Positions 39,107-50,735 of a DNA stretch of 64,000 nt are shown piece by piece; the stretch's first letter is position 1, and each line of letters begins with the position of its first letter. This stretch comes from Nymphaea colorata. Its lineage: Eukaryota; Streptophyta; Magnoliopsida; Nymphaeales; Nymphaeaceae. The stretch covers positions 17,087,002 through 17,151,001 of the forward strand of contig NC_045148.1 in assembly GCF_008831285.2 (NCBI RefSeq), in the 5' to 3' direction. The notes beneath the pieces were generated by a model, which did no database searches, was not told the DNA's origin, and saw only the letters and a list, made by a program, of their open reading frames with translations. Made by a program: the position numbers and the translations under genes.

Positions 39107-40390
39107 ATGCCATACTCAGACTGGACTCAATCTAATCTCTCATTTGAAAATGAAGACCTGGGGCTGCTTCTCACACTTGGGCCTCCTGGCCAACCTTCCC
39201 CAAAGCCGGCCTTAAGCCGCTACGGCAACCACCACCACCACCATCAAGTTTCAAGCGCACAGGACTATTCCGGCGACAGTGAAGTCACCGTTGCGCTACA
39301 TGTTGCGCCGGTCATCGCGGATGCCGTCAGCAGCACCAGTGGAAGCAAGAGTACCAACAGCAAGACGCTGCTAGCCAAGGGGCAGTACTGGATCCCTTCC
39401 CCTGCTGAGATTCTGGTTGGCCAAACTCAGTTCTCTTGTCCCGTCTGCGGCAAGATGTTCAATCGCTATAACAACATGCAGGTGATTAACGTTGCCACTT
39501 CTCTGTACATAGAAAGAAGAAGAAGGTCAGCCATAGTGTATTTTTCTTTCCCTTCAATAACCTATTGCTGGAGTTCCTATTGTGACGCTGAAAGCTGGCG
39601 TACTTTTCATACCTTGCTTCAGGAAATATATAACCTGAATATTGTGGTGTACTAAATTGATGCAGTACTATTTAGGAAGATGGACCGATGTCCAGATTAT
39701 CTCATTCCTAGTTGCATAAAAAGCAACAAGTTCCTAAAACATATCAAAAATCATACGTGAGATCATATGAATAAATTCTTTGGGGAATGAAGAGATTGTA
39801 GTTCATGAAGTTGGGTAAGACCTGTCCTGCAAGACCATGTCATGGCGAATATGAACAAATTAACAAATTAATGGCGTTGTTGTATTTGGTTTCAGATGCA
39901 CATGTGGGGCCATGGATCTCAATACAGGACTGGACCAGAGTCCTTGAGGTCAATAAAGCCAGTGGAGGTTCTCAAGCTGCCCTGTTACTGCTGTGCACAA
40001 GGCTGCAAGAACAACATTGACCACCCAAGATCCAGGCCCTTGAAGGACTTCAGAACCCTACAGACACACTACAGACGCAAGCATGGGGTCAAGTCCTACT
40101 CATGCTGCAAATGCGGGAAGGAGCTTGCAGTTCGTGGGGATTGGAGAACACATGAGAAGAACTGTGGGAAGCTTTGGTACTGCACATGCGGATCAGACTT
40201 CAAGCACAAGAGATCTCTCAAGGACCATGTCCGGGCTTTCGGTGCTGGTCACGCGCCCTGCGGAACACGGATCGACGGCAACCCAAATGGTGACGACGAC
40301 GACGACGACGACGATGCTCAAGGTCCCGGCGGTGGTGGTGGCGCTCTTGGTGGGGCTGACTCTTCTCGTTGCTACTCATTGACTTCATAA
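39107..40390 (+). CDS. WIP-domain C2H2 zinc-finger transcription factor
   Basis: Plant-specific nuclear transcription factor of the WIP family (TT1/NTT group; members act in seed-coat pigmentation, transmitting tract and root or vein patterning). Two exons, 39107-39481 and 39896-40390, join in phase 0 to give 289 residues. The 414-bp intron lies exactly between NNMQ and MHMWGHG, the conserved position in this family. The hallmark block runs from [20 protein letters not shown] to the C-terminal zinc fingers: [68 protein letters not shown] and [16 protein letters not shown]. The variable N-terminus has [10 protein letters not shown] and a His run; the C-terminus has eight Asp in a row followed by a Gly-rich tail. 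The exact subgroup cannot be set by eye. Confidence 0.94.
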
Positions 40391-42717
40391 ATTGTAAACG
40401 ATGTGTCATCGCATTACAGTGGCTTTTGCTTGGGCGTCCACTATTTGTTAAACATGGTCGATCGCCTGAGGAGCTTAACTTGGACAAGTTGTTGCATTGG
40501 AATGGCTCTCCCTCACAAGAAAGCCTGTCAGTGTCTCTATCACAACTCACGAGTTAGGCATGCTTAGACAAGTGGAGGAATGGAACTGTAGCTTCCTTTA
40601 TCGAATTCTTTCTGGATAATCTTTCTCTCTCTCGCTCTCTCCCTGCATCGGGCTACACAGGGACGCTTAGACACGATGAAGCATTGGATTGGGCTCCTTT
40701 CTTCTCAAGAAAACGTGTTTTGTCCCATCTTCATCCCCTTATTATTTCATGCTGCACAAGTTAATCGCCATTAAATCATAATCTCTCTCTGTGTTTCTCT
40801 CTAACCAAGCAAAGAGTTGGAGCCTTGTGACGCAAGTAAACGGGGACCGCTGTCTTGGTGCCCTGCCAATTGGGAAAACGAGACCTGCAAGTGTGATAAT
40901 CAAAAGCAGGTTTGTTCATGAAAAAAGAAAAAAACAAAAGCTAGAAGCGCAAGAAGTTAAAAGGAAACAGACACCTTGCTTCCACTGGGGCAGAAGCGGT
41001 CGATCATTGAGGGACAAAGCTTGTTGGCTTCTGGACGAGCCTCTCTCTCTCTCTCCCTTACGTACAAACACAGCTCTAACTATTCAAATATATTCTCAGT
41101 TGAAGAAAACTAATGGTCCGTGTGTTTTTACTGTATGTATGCGTCTCATACAACCGAGTTCAATTTCACATGCACCCATGAACTTGGGTAATATGTAGCT
41201 GTAGCAAATCATGACTCATTCAATACAGATCACGGTCTTATGTTGACTACTGCTGATCGACTTCAAATCGCACCTCATTCGAAACTGATAATAGCCACGT
41301 AATTTAGAGTCTAACGGGCAATTCCTGTTGGGGAACTTTTCGTTTGACTTAGCAAGTAAAGAAACTTTTAATATATGCAGTAATCTGTGCATTTCTAAGC
41401 TCACGGCCCTAAAAAATCACTCAATATATCAGCAATGCAGAACGAAAGTAAAGAAAACAGAACAGAGCAAGAAAACAGAGCTGTCTAGTTCTGCAAACGG
41501 GTGACGCCATTCGTTGAGATATTAAACTTAGGTGGACGTTGTTTCGAAGTTTCCAATCATTAACAAACTTTGTTATTCTTTTCAGTTAGTAATCTCGGCT
41601 TTGTTCTTAATTCTTCCTGCATGGTGCACCCATGTGACATAGCAGACTAAGCAATCATGAGATTTATAAGTACCATAAAGGATGCATTGCTACAATTCAG
41701 TAATACTTGTCAGCAGTTGCTTATAATCGAGAGATAGATTTAATAAAAAAACGGTGTTAGGAACTCGGCCTTCTCTCACTCATGAGATCAAGAAGAAGAG
41801 AGGAAAGAGACAAAACACAAGGATTTTTTATGTAGACCAAAAAGACAAGCACTATGCTATTCTCCACTATTTCATTGGACAAAATACAAGAGAGGTCAAC
41901 TCTCTTAACATGTGTGTAGGGCGACACTGCAAAAGTGCCAACATTACAATAATACCCTTATAAGTTTTCATTATGAGAGCCTACTAAATTGGGATCAAGC
42001 TCCACACTCGACAGATGACACACAACTAGTATGCGGATTAACATTCCTCTCAAGAGCACTTCGGCGGGAGGCATATCATGAGAACCATCAATCTATGCAG
42101 CTCCACGTCAGAAGCTAGCAAATAATTTAGAGGAAATTGTGCATAACTAATATTGAATAAACATACAAATTGATCTTCTTGGATTGGTATCACCATACAT
42201 CGGGTCGTTTGTTCAATGTAACACTTCCATTGTCAAAACTTTTAGCTGCCTGTGTTTTTGTGTTCTTCATGGAAAAAAAGTCGTTCTCTAAACGGAAGCC
42301 ATTTCATTACAATATTCTGAAATTGGAGATTTTGTGGTTAGCTACTTGTGCATAGAGTGTTAAAGACGTATAAATAAATTAAGAAGGTAGTGAATCCCAA
42401 TTACCAAATTCAGGTGAGAGAACCTACAAGCTGTAGGCGCACAAACAATTCACTCGGATGGGGCTTCTTAACTCTCAAGAACTCCGTTAATATCACAGTC
42501 TAAGGCCCATAAATTTTCAAAGACCTTTATTCGTAGCCGCACAAACAGATACACTAATTTTGTACTACAATTGAATGACCAAATCTTGCTTACAGAACAT
42601 GACTCCAAGGCACAATCAACCAATTCAACAAGGGCTTCAAACAAATGACCAGAAAACATACATCGAGCTATGTCTCCTATAAGACCGAAGAACTAACTAG
42701 CCGTGATAAAGATCCAA
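40391..42717. other. Spacer between WIP and AOC copy 1
   Basis: Contains the WIP 3' flank with several CT tracts (for example 40,622-40,640 and 41,041-41,056) and AT-rich sequence. A possible LTR fragment lies at about 41,753-41,960. No gene recognised. Confidence 0.5.
41753..41960 (+). mobile_element. Possible solo/partial copia LTR
   Basis: Starts 'tgttaggaactcggc' and contains 'acacaaggattttttatg', followed by 'cactatttcattggacaa', a layout often seen in plant copia LTRs. No second LTR, clear right end or target duplication found. Confidence 0.3.
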
Positions 42718-44708
42718 TCAGTTGGTGAAGTTAGGGATGGTGGCATGGGGCTCTGTGGCCTTAGCTGCAGGGGTAGGTTCCACTGCGGGTGAAGGAGGGA
42801 CTGGTTCCCCAAGCAGCTCAGCAGGCAGTGGTGGAATGCCTTCGAGATAGAAGGTGTAGAAGATCTTGAATGGGAAGATCAGCTGGTGAAGCTTCACTTG
42901 TCCACGAGCTCCTTTGAATACACCCGAGCCTCCTGTTACTGCCAAGTACGTGTTCTCGTATGTCAGGTAAGGTCCCTGCATTGGAAGATCGCATCACAGT
43001 GTTGTACGTTAATACCATATGTAATCCATCAAGAATGCGTTTCATATTTTACTAGTTAATTTATCATGGAAGTCTATACACTCTGCGCTCATAGAGGACA
43101 TGCATATACAAACCGTTTTACTTAATCTGCAACAAGCAGGGATACTCCCTCTTTCTCTCTCTCTCTCAAAATGAAGGTTGGAACAGAGACTATATTATAG
43201 TGGCGGCAAATGCATTTAATACAAGAGATCTGGATCACCTTGTCATCCCTAAAAGGATCCAACCGACATTCCCGTCTCCATCCGTATCTTGTTCGCAATT
43301 CTTGACTTAGTTCTTTATTATGTTTTATTTGTATAATTTATCAGACATTCGTTCCTTGGTTGTGGGGAAAGTATCTGCATTACTTTGGCATTATAATAGA
43401 AGTGGTGCGCTCCCGGATTGGAATTTGGAGTTTCATTAACTTGATGGCTTCAAGTCAATGCGGGCGCGGATATAATTGTTTAGAATTCGTTGTCACATGC
43501 AAACAGGGCTCTTAGTTCTTATCATGCCCTTTTTGTCTGGCGAAGGGCGTGAAAAGAAGGAAACTCCAAACACCGAAAGTTCTTGGACGGTTTGGTTTGG
43601 ACTTTTTTCTCAGCAAATTTCCGACCAGAGAGAGAAAGCCTTTCCCTTGCCTTTTCTGGGGATCCAATTGAAAATTTCGAACCATTGTGGAATTCCTTAC
43701 TGGGAGGTAGGCTTCAGGTGAAAAGGATATATTCATAAACTGAATCCAAATCTGTCCTACAATCTTGGACTTGGATCATCTAAATAAGATCTAACTTGGA
43801 TCTATGTCTAACTTCACTGTCAATGTTATTGTGGATCTAGAAAAATATATCACTGTTTCAAAGGGTTGTTCAGTAACTGTTACTGTTCTATGAATCTGAT
43901 AAAAAAAAATACTCATATATTATGTATAACATATGGCATCTACTCAAACATTCACGCCGAAGCACGTATTTGAAGTAAAATTTTGTCTTTGGTGATCAAT
44001 TACTTGGATAGAGATGTGGCCGTAGTCTCCGAAGTGGAGGCTGTAGATGGCCTCGTATCGATCGCCTTTCTTCTCCGGTACGTGTTGTATCAGGATGCAG
44101 ATACCTGCGCTGATACCCAGTCGCTTCTCCAGGTTTCCACTGTAAATCTGCACAGTTGTTTTTTCATGTGAGTTACATAAACTTCCTAAACTCATGAAGA
44201 CTATCAACAAATCATGTGATCGAGAGAGAGAGAGAGACAGAGCAGTTGTTAATTTCACTAACCTTGTTGCTGAAGGGCACCAGATCACCGAGCGAATTGA
44301 CTTGTTTCTGGCTGAGACGAAGATAGGCAGGGCTGCTCCTGTCTCGCTCGTTCATCTCATAAACATGCAGCTCTTGAATTCCAGTACTCTCTGCACATTC
44401 CTTCTTAGACAGCTCTTGAACTCCTGTTCCTGCAACTCCATCAACAAATATACATACTACACTTTAGCCAAATTAAACGATACCTGAATGAGCATATAAT
44501 GGGGGCCTGATATGATAGAATCGCATTTGTTTCGTCATAAGCGGAAAACGATAGACAAATCAGACGATGGCAGTCTCCTAAATATTGACGATTAATCCAA
44601 AAATTCAAGACCAAAAATGTCAAATTTTCTCGAGCTAACATCAAATATACCTGATCCCAGGGGAGCCTTAAGCATGAGAGATGAGGCTCCGGATGGAAGA
44701 GAAGCCAT
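42718..44708 (-). CDS. AOC: Allene oxide cyclase, copy 1 (shortened N-terminus)
   Basis: AOC converts allene oxide to cis-(+)-12-oxo-phytodienoic acid, normally in plastids, in jasmonate synthesis. Four exons join in phase on the minus strand: 44708-44651, 44429-44263, 44147-44004, 42975-42718; total 208 residues. The mature barrel is complete: [12 protein letters not shown] (carrying the family's active-site Glu/Asn and Ser-Pro), [64 protein letters not shown] and the C-terminal PNFTN. The first exon encodes only 19 residues plus one base, against 73 in copy 2, so most of the transit peptide is gone. A TATATA lies about 107 bp upstream, leaving little room for a missing 5' exon. No breaks in the catalytic part. 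Confidence 0.93.
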
Positions 44709-44814
44709 GGATCTTCTTCTTCTTCTTCTTCTTTCACTCTGTCTGTGATCAAAGGACGCGTCTTCCTTTCTTGCAGGCTGTGTCTGTGGAGGAAGTGCAA
44801 CCGAATCCCTCGAA

Positions 44815-44822
44815 TATATAAT
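44815..44822 (-). promoter_or_regulatory. AOC: Putative TATA box of AOC copy 1
   Basis: On the minus strand TTATATATTC lies about 107 bp upstream of the ATG, and a (CTT)n leader sits between them. Spacing fits a normal core promoter. Confidence 0.5.
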
Positions 44823-46256
44823 GGTCAGGAGCGAACGGGAGGTGTCGTAAGTGGTCCTGCATTATCTACCTCGAGGAACGCGTGCTTATTGAACTCGCTT
44901 CTCACACGGCCCTAGCAACCTCTTGTTTTCATTGACGGCGGCGAGCCCCGCCGAAGGAAGGACCTGGGCTCGTTTGACCAGTAAGACGGTGCCAAAATTT
45001 GGCACCTCTTTGACCGCCTTCCTGGTTAAGAGGTCGGTGGTGCCAAAATTTTTCATTTCACATTTAAAAAATTGTAATAATAATAAAAAAAATTTAATAT
45101 CCTTAACATTGTTTCTTTCAATTTAATTTATTGAATAATAAGTAAACGATTTCGAAAATATATAGATTTTTTGTTTCATACATTCGTGGTTTTATGAATA
45201 ACTTTCTTACATCAATAAATAAAGGCAACGTAATCATTTTAGATGTCAATAAAATATAAATCATTCTAACATACATGAATAAAATTACTTAACTATTGGA
45301 TAAATTAATAAAACAACTAATTAGGATATAGTTAATCATACATTAACATTATGGGTATAGTTAAGTTGGCTAATGCAAACTAAAAAAAACTTGAAATTCA
45401 TCTCCATTGAGTCTAATTGGTCCTTCTATCACATCTCACATTGAGTCTAATTGTTGGATGGAATTTATTTTTGACTAATGGTGCAAAACTTAGTTGGGTA
45501 TTCACAAATATCAATGAATTGGATACTAAGTTCTTATGATCTCCAATTTAAATGTGAATTTGAATATTTCCATTTTCCCTTAATAACTAAATCGACTAGA
45601 TTACTCATCTTTTGGGATGGCAATGGTTGTAGACTTTATTGGATATATTCCACCGGCAAAGCAACATGATTTCATGCCTAAAATCCAAATTTATGAACTC
45701 AAACTCGAATTGAGTATTTCAAAACTAATTCTACTTTAGAATGTAAATGTTGCAAGTAATTGAGAAGGCGACCTGACACAACAATATTATCGTTTATGTA
45801 AGTCTAATTTGATCCGGTAACCGAATCTAAGTCCTGATTCGTTTATACAAATCCAAATAGATTTCGGAATCCGATTAGTTGGAAACACTGTCGATCATTG
45901 TTTTTCTTGTCACAAGAAAGCCTGTTTAAATAATTACCAACCAAGTGGGCTCACCATGATGCATGTCAATATTAAAGATCCAAATTAAATACATCAGCGC
46001 AATTTGTTTCTCATTGCATTTAGACTATTCAAAACCGAACGGCTTACATCCCTATTGAGTGAAAACATACTTGATTTTCACAAACTCAAATGAAGCAGGT
46101 ATCTGACATAAGGGTTTCTTCAAAAAACAGCTTGACTTTCATATTTACAGCTTATTCTCCACCTCTCATATCTTTAAAATCAACAGCCCATAAGTTTTCA
46201 ATCAAGTTTGGTTTATGAGGGTTTAGTAGAACCTACTCATTTTCTTATATATATTA
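44823..46256. other. Spacer upstream of AOC copy 1
   Basis: No gene recognised. It contains a perfect 9-bp-arm palindrome, 'ggtgccaaa-a-tttggcacc' (44988-45006), with a further 'ggtgccaaaattt' about 35 bp downstream. The rest is AT-rich. Confidence 0.5.
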
Positions 46257-46257
46257 T

Positions 46258-46327
<70 letters not shown>

Positions 46328-46328
46328 A
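46257..46328. repeat. Palindromic microsatellite (CATA)n-(AT)n-(TATG)n
   Basis: A CATA run (46,261-46,283), a central AT run and a mirrored GTAT run (46,303-46,328) make a near-perfect inverted repeat of about 70 bp, able to form a long hairpin. Confidence 0.85.
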
Positions 46329-46899
46329 TATGTATCTAGGTTTCTTGCTGATGTTCTTGTATTAATGATGAATGCTACTTATGGAATAACTAGCTGAAGG
46401 AGTTGAACTTTCATGCAGTTCTACCTTGCAATCATTTAAGAACAATAATGGTTGTTGGAGTGCTTTAGAAATTGAAAGAAGCACTAGAATTATTTATGTC
46501 GTCCATTTCTAAGGTGGTGAAACCATGATGAGAAACTGGTTTTAGCATCAAACTCTAGCTAATTAGAAAAGCTTTCGGTTTATGACATGATTTAAGCATT
46601 CACCAAACTATTGTTGCCAATTTCTTTTGTTTTTGTTTACATGGCAGTAGAGAAAATGATTGGTCGAGCAGCTTGAGCTGTAGACTTCTCAGGAGAAACA
46701 ACTGTTTATTCTCAATGGCTTCGTCAACATGGTAGCGTTGTTGTGTTTCAAATTTCTCTGTTTACTTGGACGACACTTATGAGAGTGCCGATAAGTCGTC
46801 ATCGTGATGTATCTTCATCTTTGTTAATTTTGGGAATAATTTTTCCTGTTCATGTTTAAGCCCGGCTGGGTCGACAAATTGGATTAGAAGTTACAGAAA

Positions 46900-47275
46900 A
46901 CACGTTTTTTTTTTTTGAAAAAGCTAGAAAAAAACATGATAAATTAAATTGCGGTTAAAAACTTAAAAAAAGTGTTTTTTTTAAAAAACATTAAAAACAA
47001 AAATTTAACCCATTTTTATTTTTTAACGTGTCTTTTTGCGTTTTTTTAACATTTTTTTTCACTTTTATCAATTGTTTTTAACGCCCAACAGTTTTTTTTT
47101 TCATTTTCTATTTTTATTTGTTGCAAATATACTTATTTTTTGATGTTTGTGTTATTATTTTCGTACTGATTTTTTTTCTCTATTTTTAGTTTTTTAAATT
47201 TAAAGTATTTTTCTTGTTTTTTTCAAGCTCGCCGTATTATACCCGAGAAAAACCTCGCCGTTTAAAACTCTGAGA
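46900..47275 (-). repeat. Dispersed repeat family 'TATAATAC', copy 3 (inverted, diverged)
   Basis: Read on the minus strand this segment gives 'ctcgggtataatacggcg' followed by an A/T-rich body, as in the two copies within PIE1. The match is clear only for the signature end (47,220-47,270); the body is largely T-runs and has diverged, so the left limit is approximate. Confidence 0.45.
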
Positions 47276-47369
47276 CATTATTTATGACTATAATTAGAAC
47301 TTCTATGCATTCAAGGGCTGAGTCGCTGATCGATCCCTTGAGTACCTATAACAGCAAACACCATCCCAT

Positions 47370-48200
47370 GTATAAAGCTGGTTCAACTGATTGGATTCTA
47401 TTAAGATATACGCTTGACCGTATCCGTTTTTTCAGATATTTAGATTCAAATACAAACAAAGACAATTTATATCTGAATCCAAAATCCAATTTCACAATCA
47501 GAATCCGATGTGAATCTGATTTTTTACACTCACATTTGAATGTGAATCAGAATCTGAATTTTGAACCTAATTTAGCTGGTTTTCAAAGAGTATAAGAAAT
47601 TTATTTGAAGCTAAATCTGATCTAAGTCTGAATTCAAATTTCAAATCTGATCGGGTATTTATTTATATCTGAATTCAAATCCAAATCCAATAAGATGTCA
47701 TTGCTTAGATCCAAATCTAATCTGATTTCTTAATTGGATATTAAATTTTTGCCTTTATCCAATTTTTTTCACAACTTCTGTCTAGTGTCGGATCCAAATC
47801 ATATTTACATCTCAAATATGGGATGTGGTGGGATCTGATTAGAATTGGATGTAATTTTCATCATATCCACTTTTTTCAGATGTTCATATGTTCAGGAATC
47901 AGATTTGTAAAGAAATGAAAAAAAAATCTAATGCTATATCTAGTATCTGAATTCGAATACGATCTGAACCGGATTTTATATTCACATATGAATCTGATGA
48001 ATTCGACTTTTGAACGAATCCTAACTGCATAACAATACTATTCTCAAAATGTGTGGACATTGGATGTAAAATATTTATTAAAAGCTAAATCCAATCTGAA
48101 TTACAATTTGATCGGATATCATTTCGTAAATCTGAATTTGATTCGAACCCTTAATTGGATGTCGAATTCTTTCCATATCGGATCTTTTTGAAACGAGCGG
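47370..48200. repeat. Degenerate 'gaatctgaatccaaatcc' repeat region
   Basis: Short motifs such as 'tccaaatcc', 'gaatctgat' and 'gatctgaat' recur many times in both orientations through about 830 bp. It resembles a decayed low-complexity repeat found in many plant genomes. The open frame 47284-47595 is a by-product of this composition. Confidence 0.6.
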
Positions 48201-49446
48201 TTAGGTTGGATCTTCGTGTAAAAAATCAATTATGTGGATCCCAAGCTTGTGCTTCTCTTTCAAGCATCAATTAAACAACTGGGCCGATATTGCCTGGAAC
48301 CGCCTTTGGCTCATCAAAGAGTGGACTTTCGAAATGGAGACGTAGGAGAAGATGGCTGAAAACGATACATAGAAACACCAAGTTGAAAAAAAGAGAGGAT
48401 AATATATTTAGGCCTCATTGTGGTCCTCAACAACGTTTATCATCAGGTTTACTTTTGCGATTCAGAAAATATATTTTACGTTAGAAACACTTCTCCAGAG
48501 GTCAATTTTTGACGTCAAAATTTGACGGCATTTTTTACGAAGTTTTTTTTTTTTTTTTTTTTTTTCTATCTTTCTTTTTTTCTCGGCGCAGGTTAACGAT
48601 CCACTGCCTAGAAACAAGACTCAAACAAGGCTCATAGGGCCTTCCATTTCCTCCATCCTTAAGGTTTGAAGGTCTTGAACTGAGTTGGGGTGGTTTATAT
48701 AAGTAATAAGCCACTTTCAACGCAACGAAACACCGCATTTTGTGACTCAAAATCATAGTACCCACAAAAATCGAAACCACAACACACATCTAAGTATTTT
48801 AAGATATATATCTATATATATATATATATATATATTGAAAGTTATAGGTCTGTAAGCTCTTCTACGTGTCAAGGTCCTTTTAACCACTAGGGGCTACATG
48901 GTGACTGGTGGGTGTTCCAAATTTTCTTTATTTTTTTTTTAAATGGCCATCCTTAAACATTTATCATGCCCCACCAAATATGAGTATTTTTAAACTGATG
49001 ATTGCTTAGACGAAAAAGGTATACCAATTTAACCCCATGATATATATTCATGAAAGTTTCACAAGGACGAGCTAAAAGGACTCAATTTTGGGACGGTCCA
49101 CAAGAAATCCCGTAAAAACCAAAGCTGACATGTAGATCTTGAGCCATGCAGTTACATCAATGACGCTTCATACTTGTGTGGTACTTGGACACTTCTTAGA
49201 TGCAAACTAATCCAAACTAGTAAATTTTATTTGACTTAGTTTGTTTTTCTTTTGAAAGTTATTGTTCATTAATATGTTTAGTTATTATTCATATCAATGG
49301 TTTATTATTGCTTTTCACAGATAAATAATCGTTCGAGAAATAATCAGGTTGGTTGAATGTAATACCAATAAGATGACGAATGAGACGATGCGGAGAGGAA
49401 AATATACATGAAGACCGAGAACATTCCGGCAAGTGGGGGCAGCATC
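48201..49446. other. Spacer, no recognised feature
   Basis: AT-rich sequence with a poly-T run at about 48,542-48,565 and an AT run near 48,810-48,835. Short ORFs here match no known family. Confidence 0.5.
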
Positions 49447-50489
49447 GACGCCCTCAAGCGTTTACATGCAAATAGTAGCTGCTGGCGAAAGCGCATTTGT
49501 ATGTTTTAGTTAATGTGTACAGTAGTACAGCACCATCGAAGTTTACACCATTCTCTGTTATAAATAGCGGCAGTTTAGCTCTTTATATAGTATGGTGTAT
49601 CATATCAAGTATTCCTCGTGAAAGTGAATGATTGATTACGAGTGAAACCTTTCTGCGTGAGCATACGAGTGTGTGGAGCAAGTTCTGTTGAGGGATAGAA
49701 TAACTTGTGAAAAGTTTGCGAGTCGAGATGGATCGGGGGGCTGCAAGCAGGTCCATGTTTTGGTTAAGAGGTATGCATATTTCGCTTCTCCATCAGTTAC
49801 TTTATTGATCCTTCACTAAGAGTAAGAGACTTTTGGTGTGTTCTTCCTTGGAATCACTCAGGATCGTGCTTGGTAAGAAGTTTTACCAGAGTTTTCTGCA
49901 TCCTGTTTCCTATTATACGCTTGGTGCATGTACGTAAGTGTATCGTCAGTAACAAAGTGTTGCTCTTTGAATCTGAATATTTGATGTTTAAGTGGTGTGG
50001 GGAAATTCGGGTTCCCTGCCTTTGGGTGGTCGATCCAATTCAAATTTTACTACAGATTGTGAATAATTGGTTAACTAACTAGATGGTTATTTTTCTCCAT
50101 GCACATGCAAAGACAGTTTTAATTTCAAGGAATAGATGTTAAATTTGCTCAGCTCCATCCCATTGGTATAGGCATTTCTAGAGAGACATTTGGCACGCCT
50201 CTTCGCCCTGTTGTTGCTGCTGCAATTACTAGTAACTTGTGCAGGCCCATGGGGGCAATTGCCCACAGAGACCACATGCGCCCCCGCTTTACAAAGGATC
50301 AATGATGCCATACAAAAGTTTCGGCAGTTCAAAGTTCAAAAGCTGAACTAGAAAAACTGCAGTTGCTTGATTAAACAAATGGTTATAAGAGCTTCAATCC
50401 TGCAATGATTTGCACCTCTGATCAGGAAATATAGTTTATCGTAGTTTTTATTTGCACAATATCCTATGGTTTAAATTTCCAAATAAAGC
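49447..50489 (+). repeat. Orphan copy of the TNL promoter / first-exon region
   Basis: About 1.04 kb that matches, collinearly and in the same orientation, the region 53,576-54,597 upstream of the TNL gene. Shared blocks include 'ttaatgtgtacag', 'gtgaaacctttctgcgtgag', 'acgagtgtgtggagcaag', 'cttctccatcagttacttta' and 'aacaaatggttataa'. Both copies have TATAAATA (here 49559-49566) and an ATG exon ending at a GTATGC donor (here 49728-49770). No TIR or NBS sequence follows this copy, so it is a promoter and leader without its gene. Confidence 0.8.
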
Positions 50490-50528
50490 TCGCTCTAGCA
50501 CATAAGCTGAATATAGAGCTATGACAAC

Positions 50529-50735
50529 ATGTACTTATGCACTTGCGAGAATATTTGGCTTAAAACATTATTGAGAGACATGGGTATTGACACCTCCTAT
50601 CCAGTTGAGCTGAAATGTGGCAATATGACAGCTATATATATTGGCACAAATCCTGTTTATCATGAGAGAACCCCTTGTTGTGCCTCTGTAAAATTTGCAA
50701 AAAGTCAGGATTGGCTCTTTTTTAATTTTGTATAG
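50529..50735 (+). pseudogene. Copia RNase H relic
   Basis: A short plus-strand frame reads WLKTLLRDMGI...PVELKCGNMTAIYIGTNPVYHERT, which matches the copia RNase H pattern (the usual 'D' in 'CDN' is replaced, reading CGN, and the sequence degenerates after HERT). No RT, LTR or integrase surrounds it, so it is an isolated fragment. It differs from the RNase H of the element at 24 kb and comes from another copia lineage. Confidence 0.75.

Noticed and set aside
47284-47595. 103-codon plus-strand ORF
   Set aside because: It reads through the degenerate 'aatccaaatcc' repeat and has no protein similarity.
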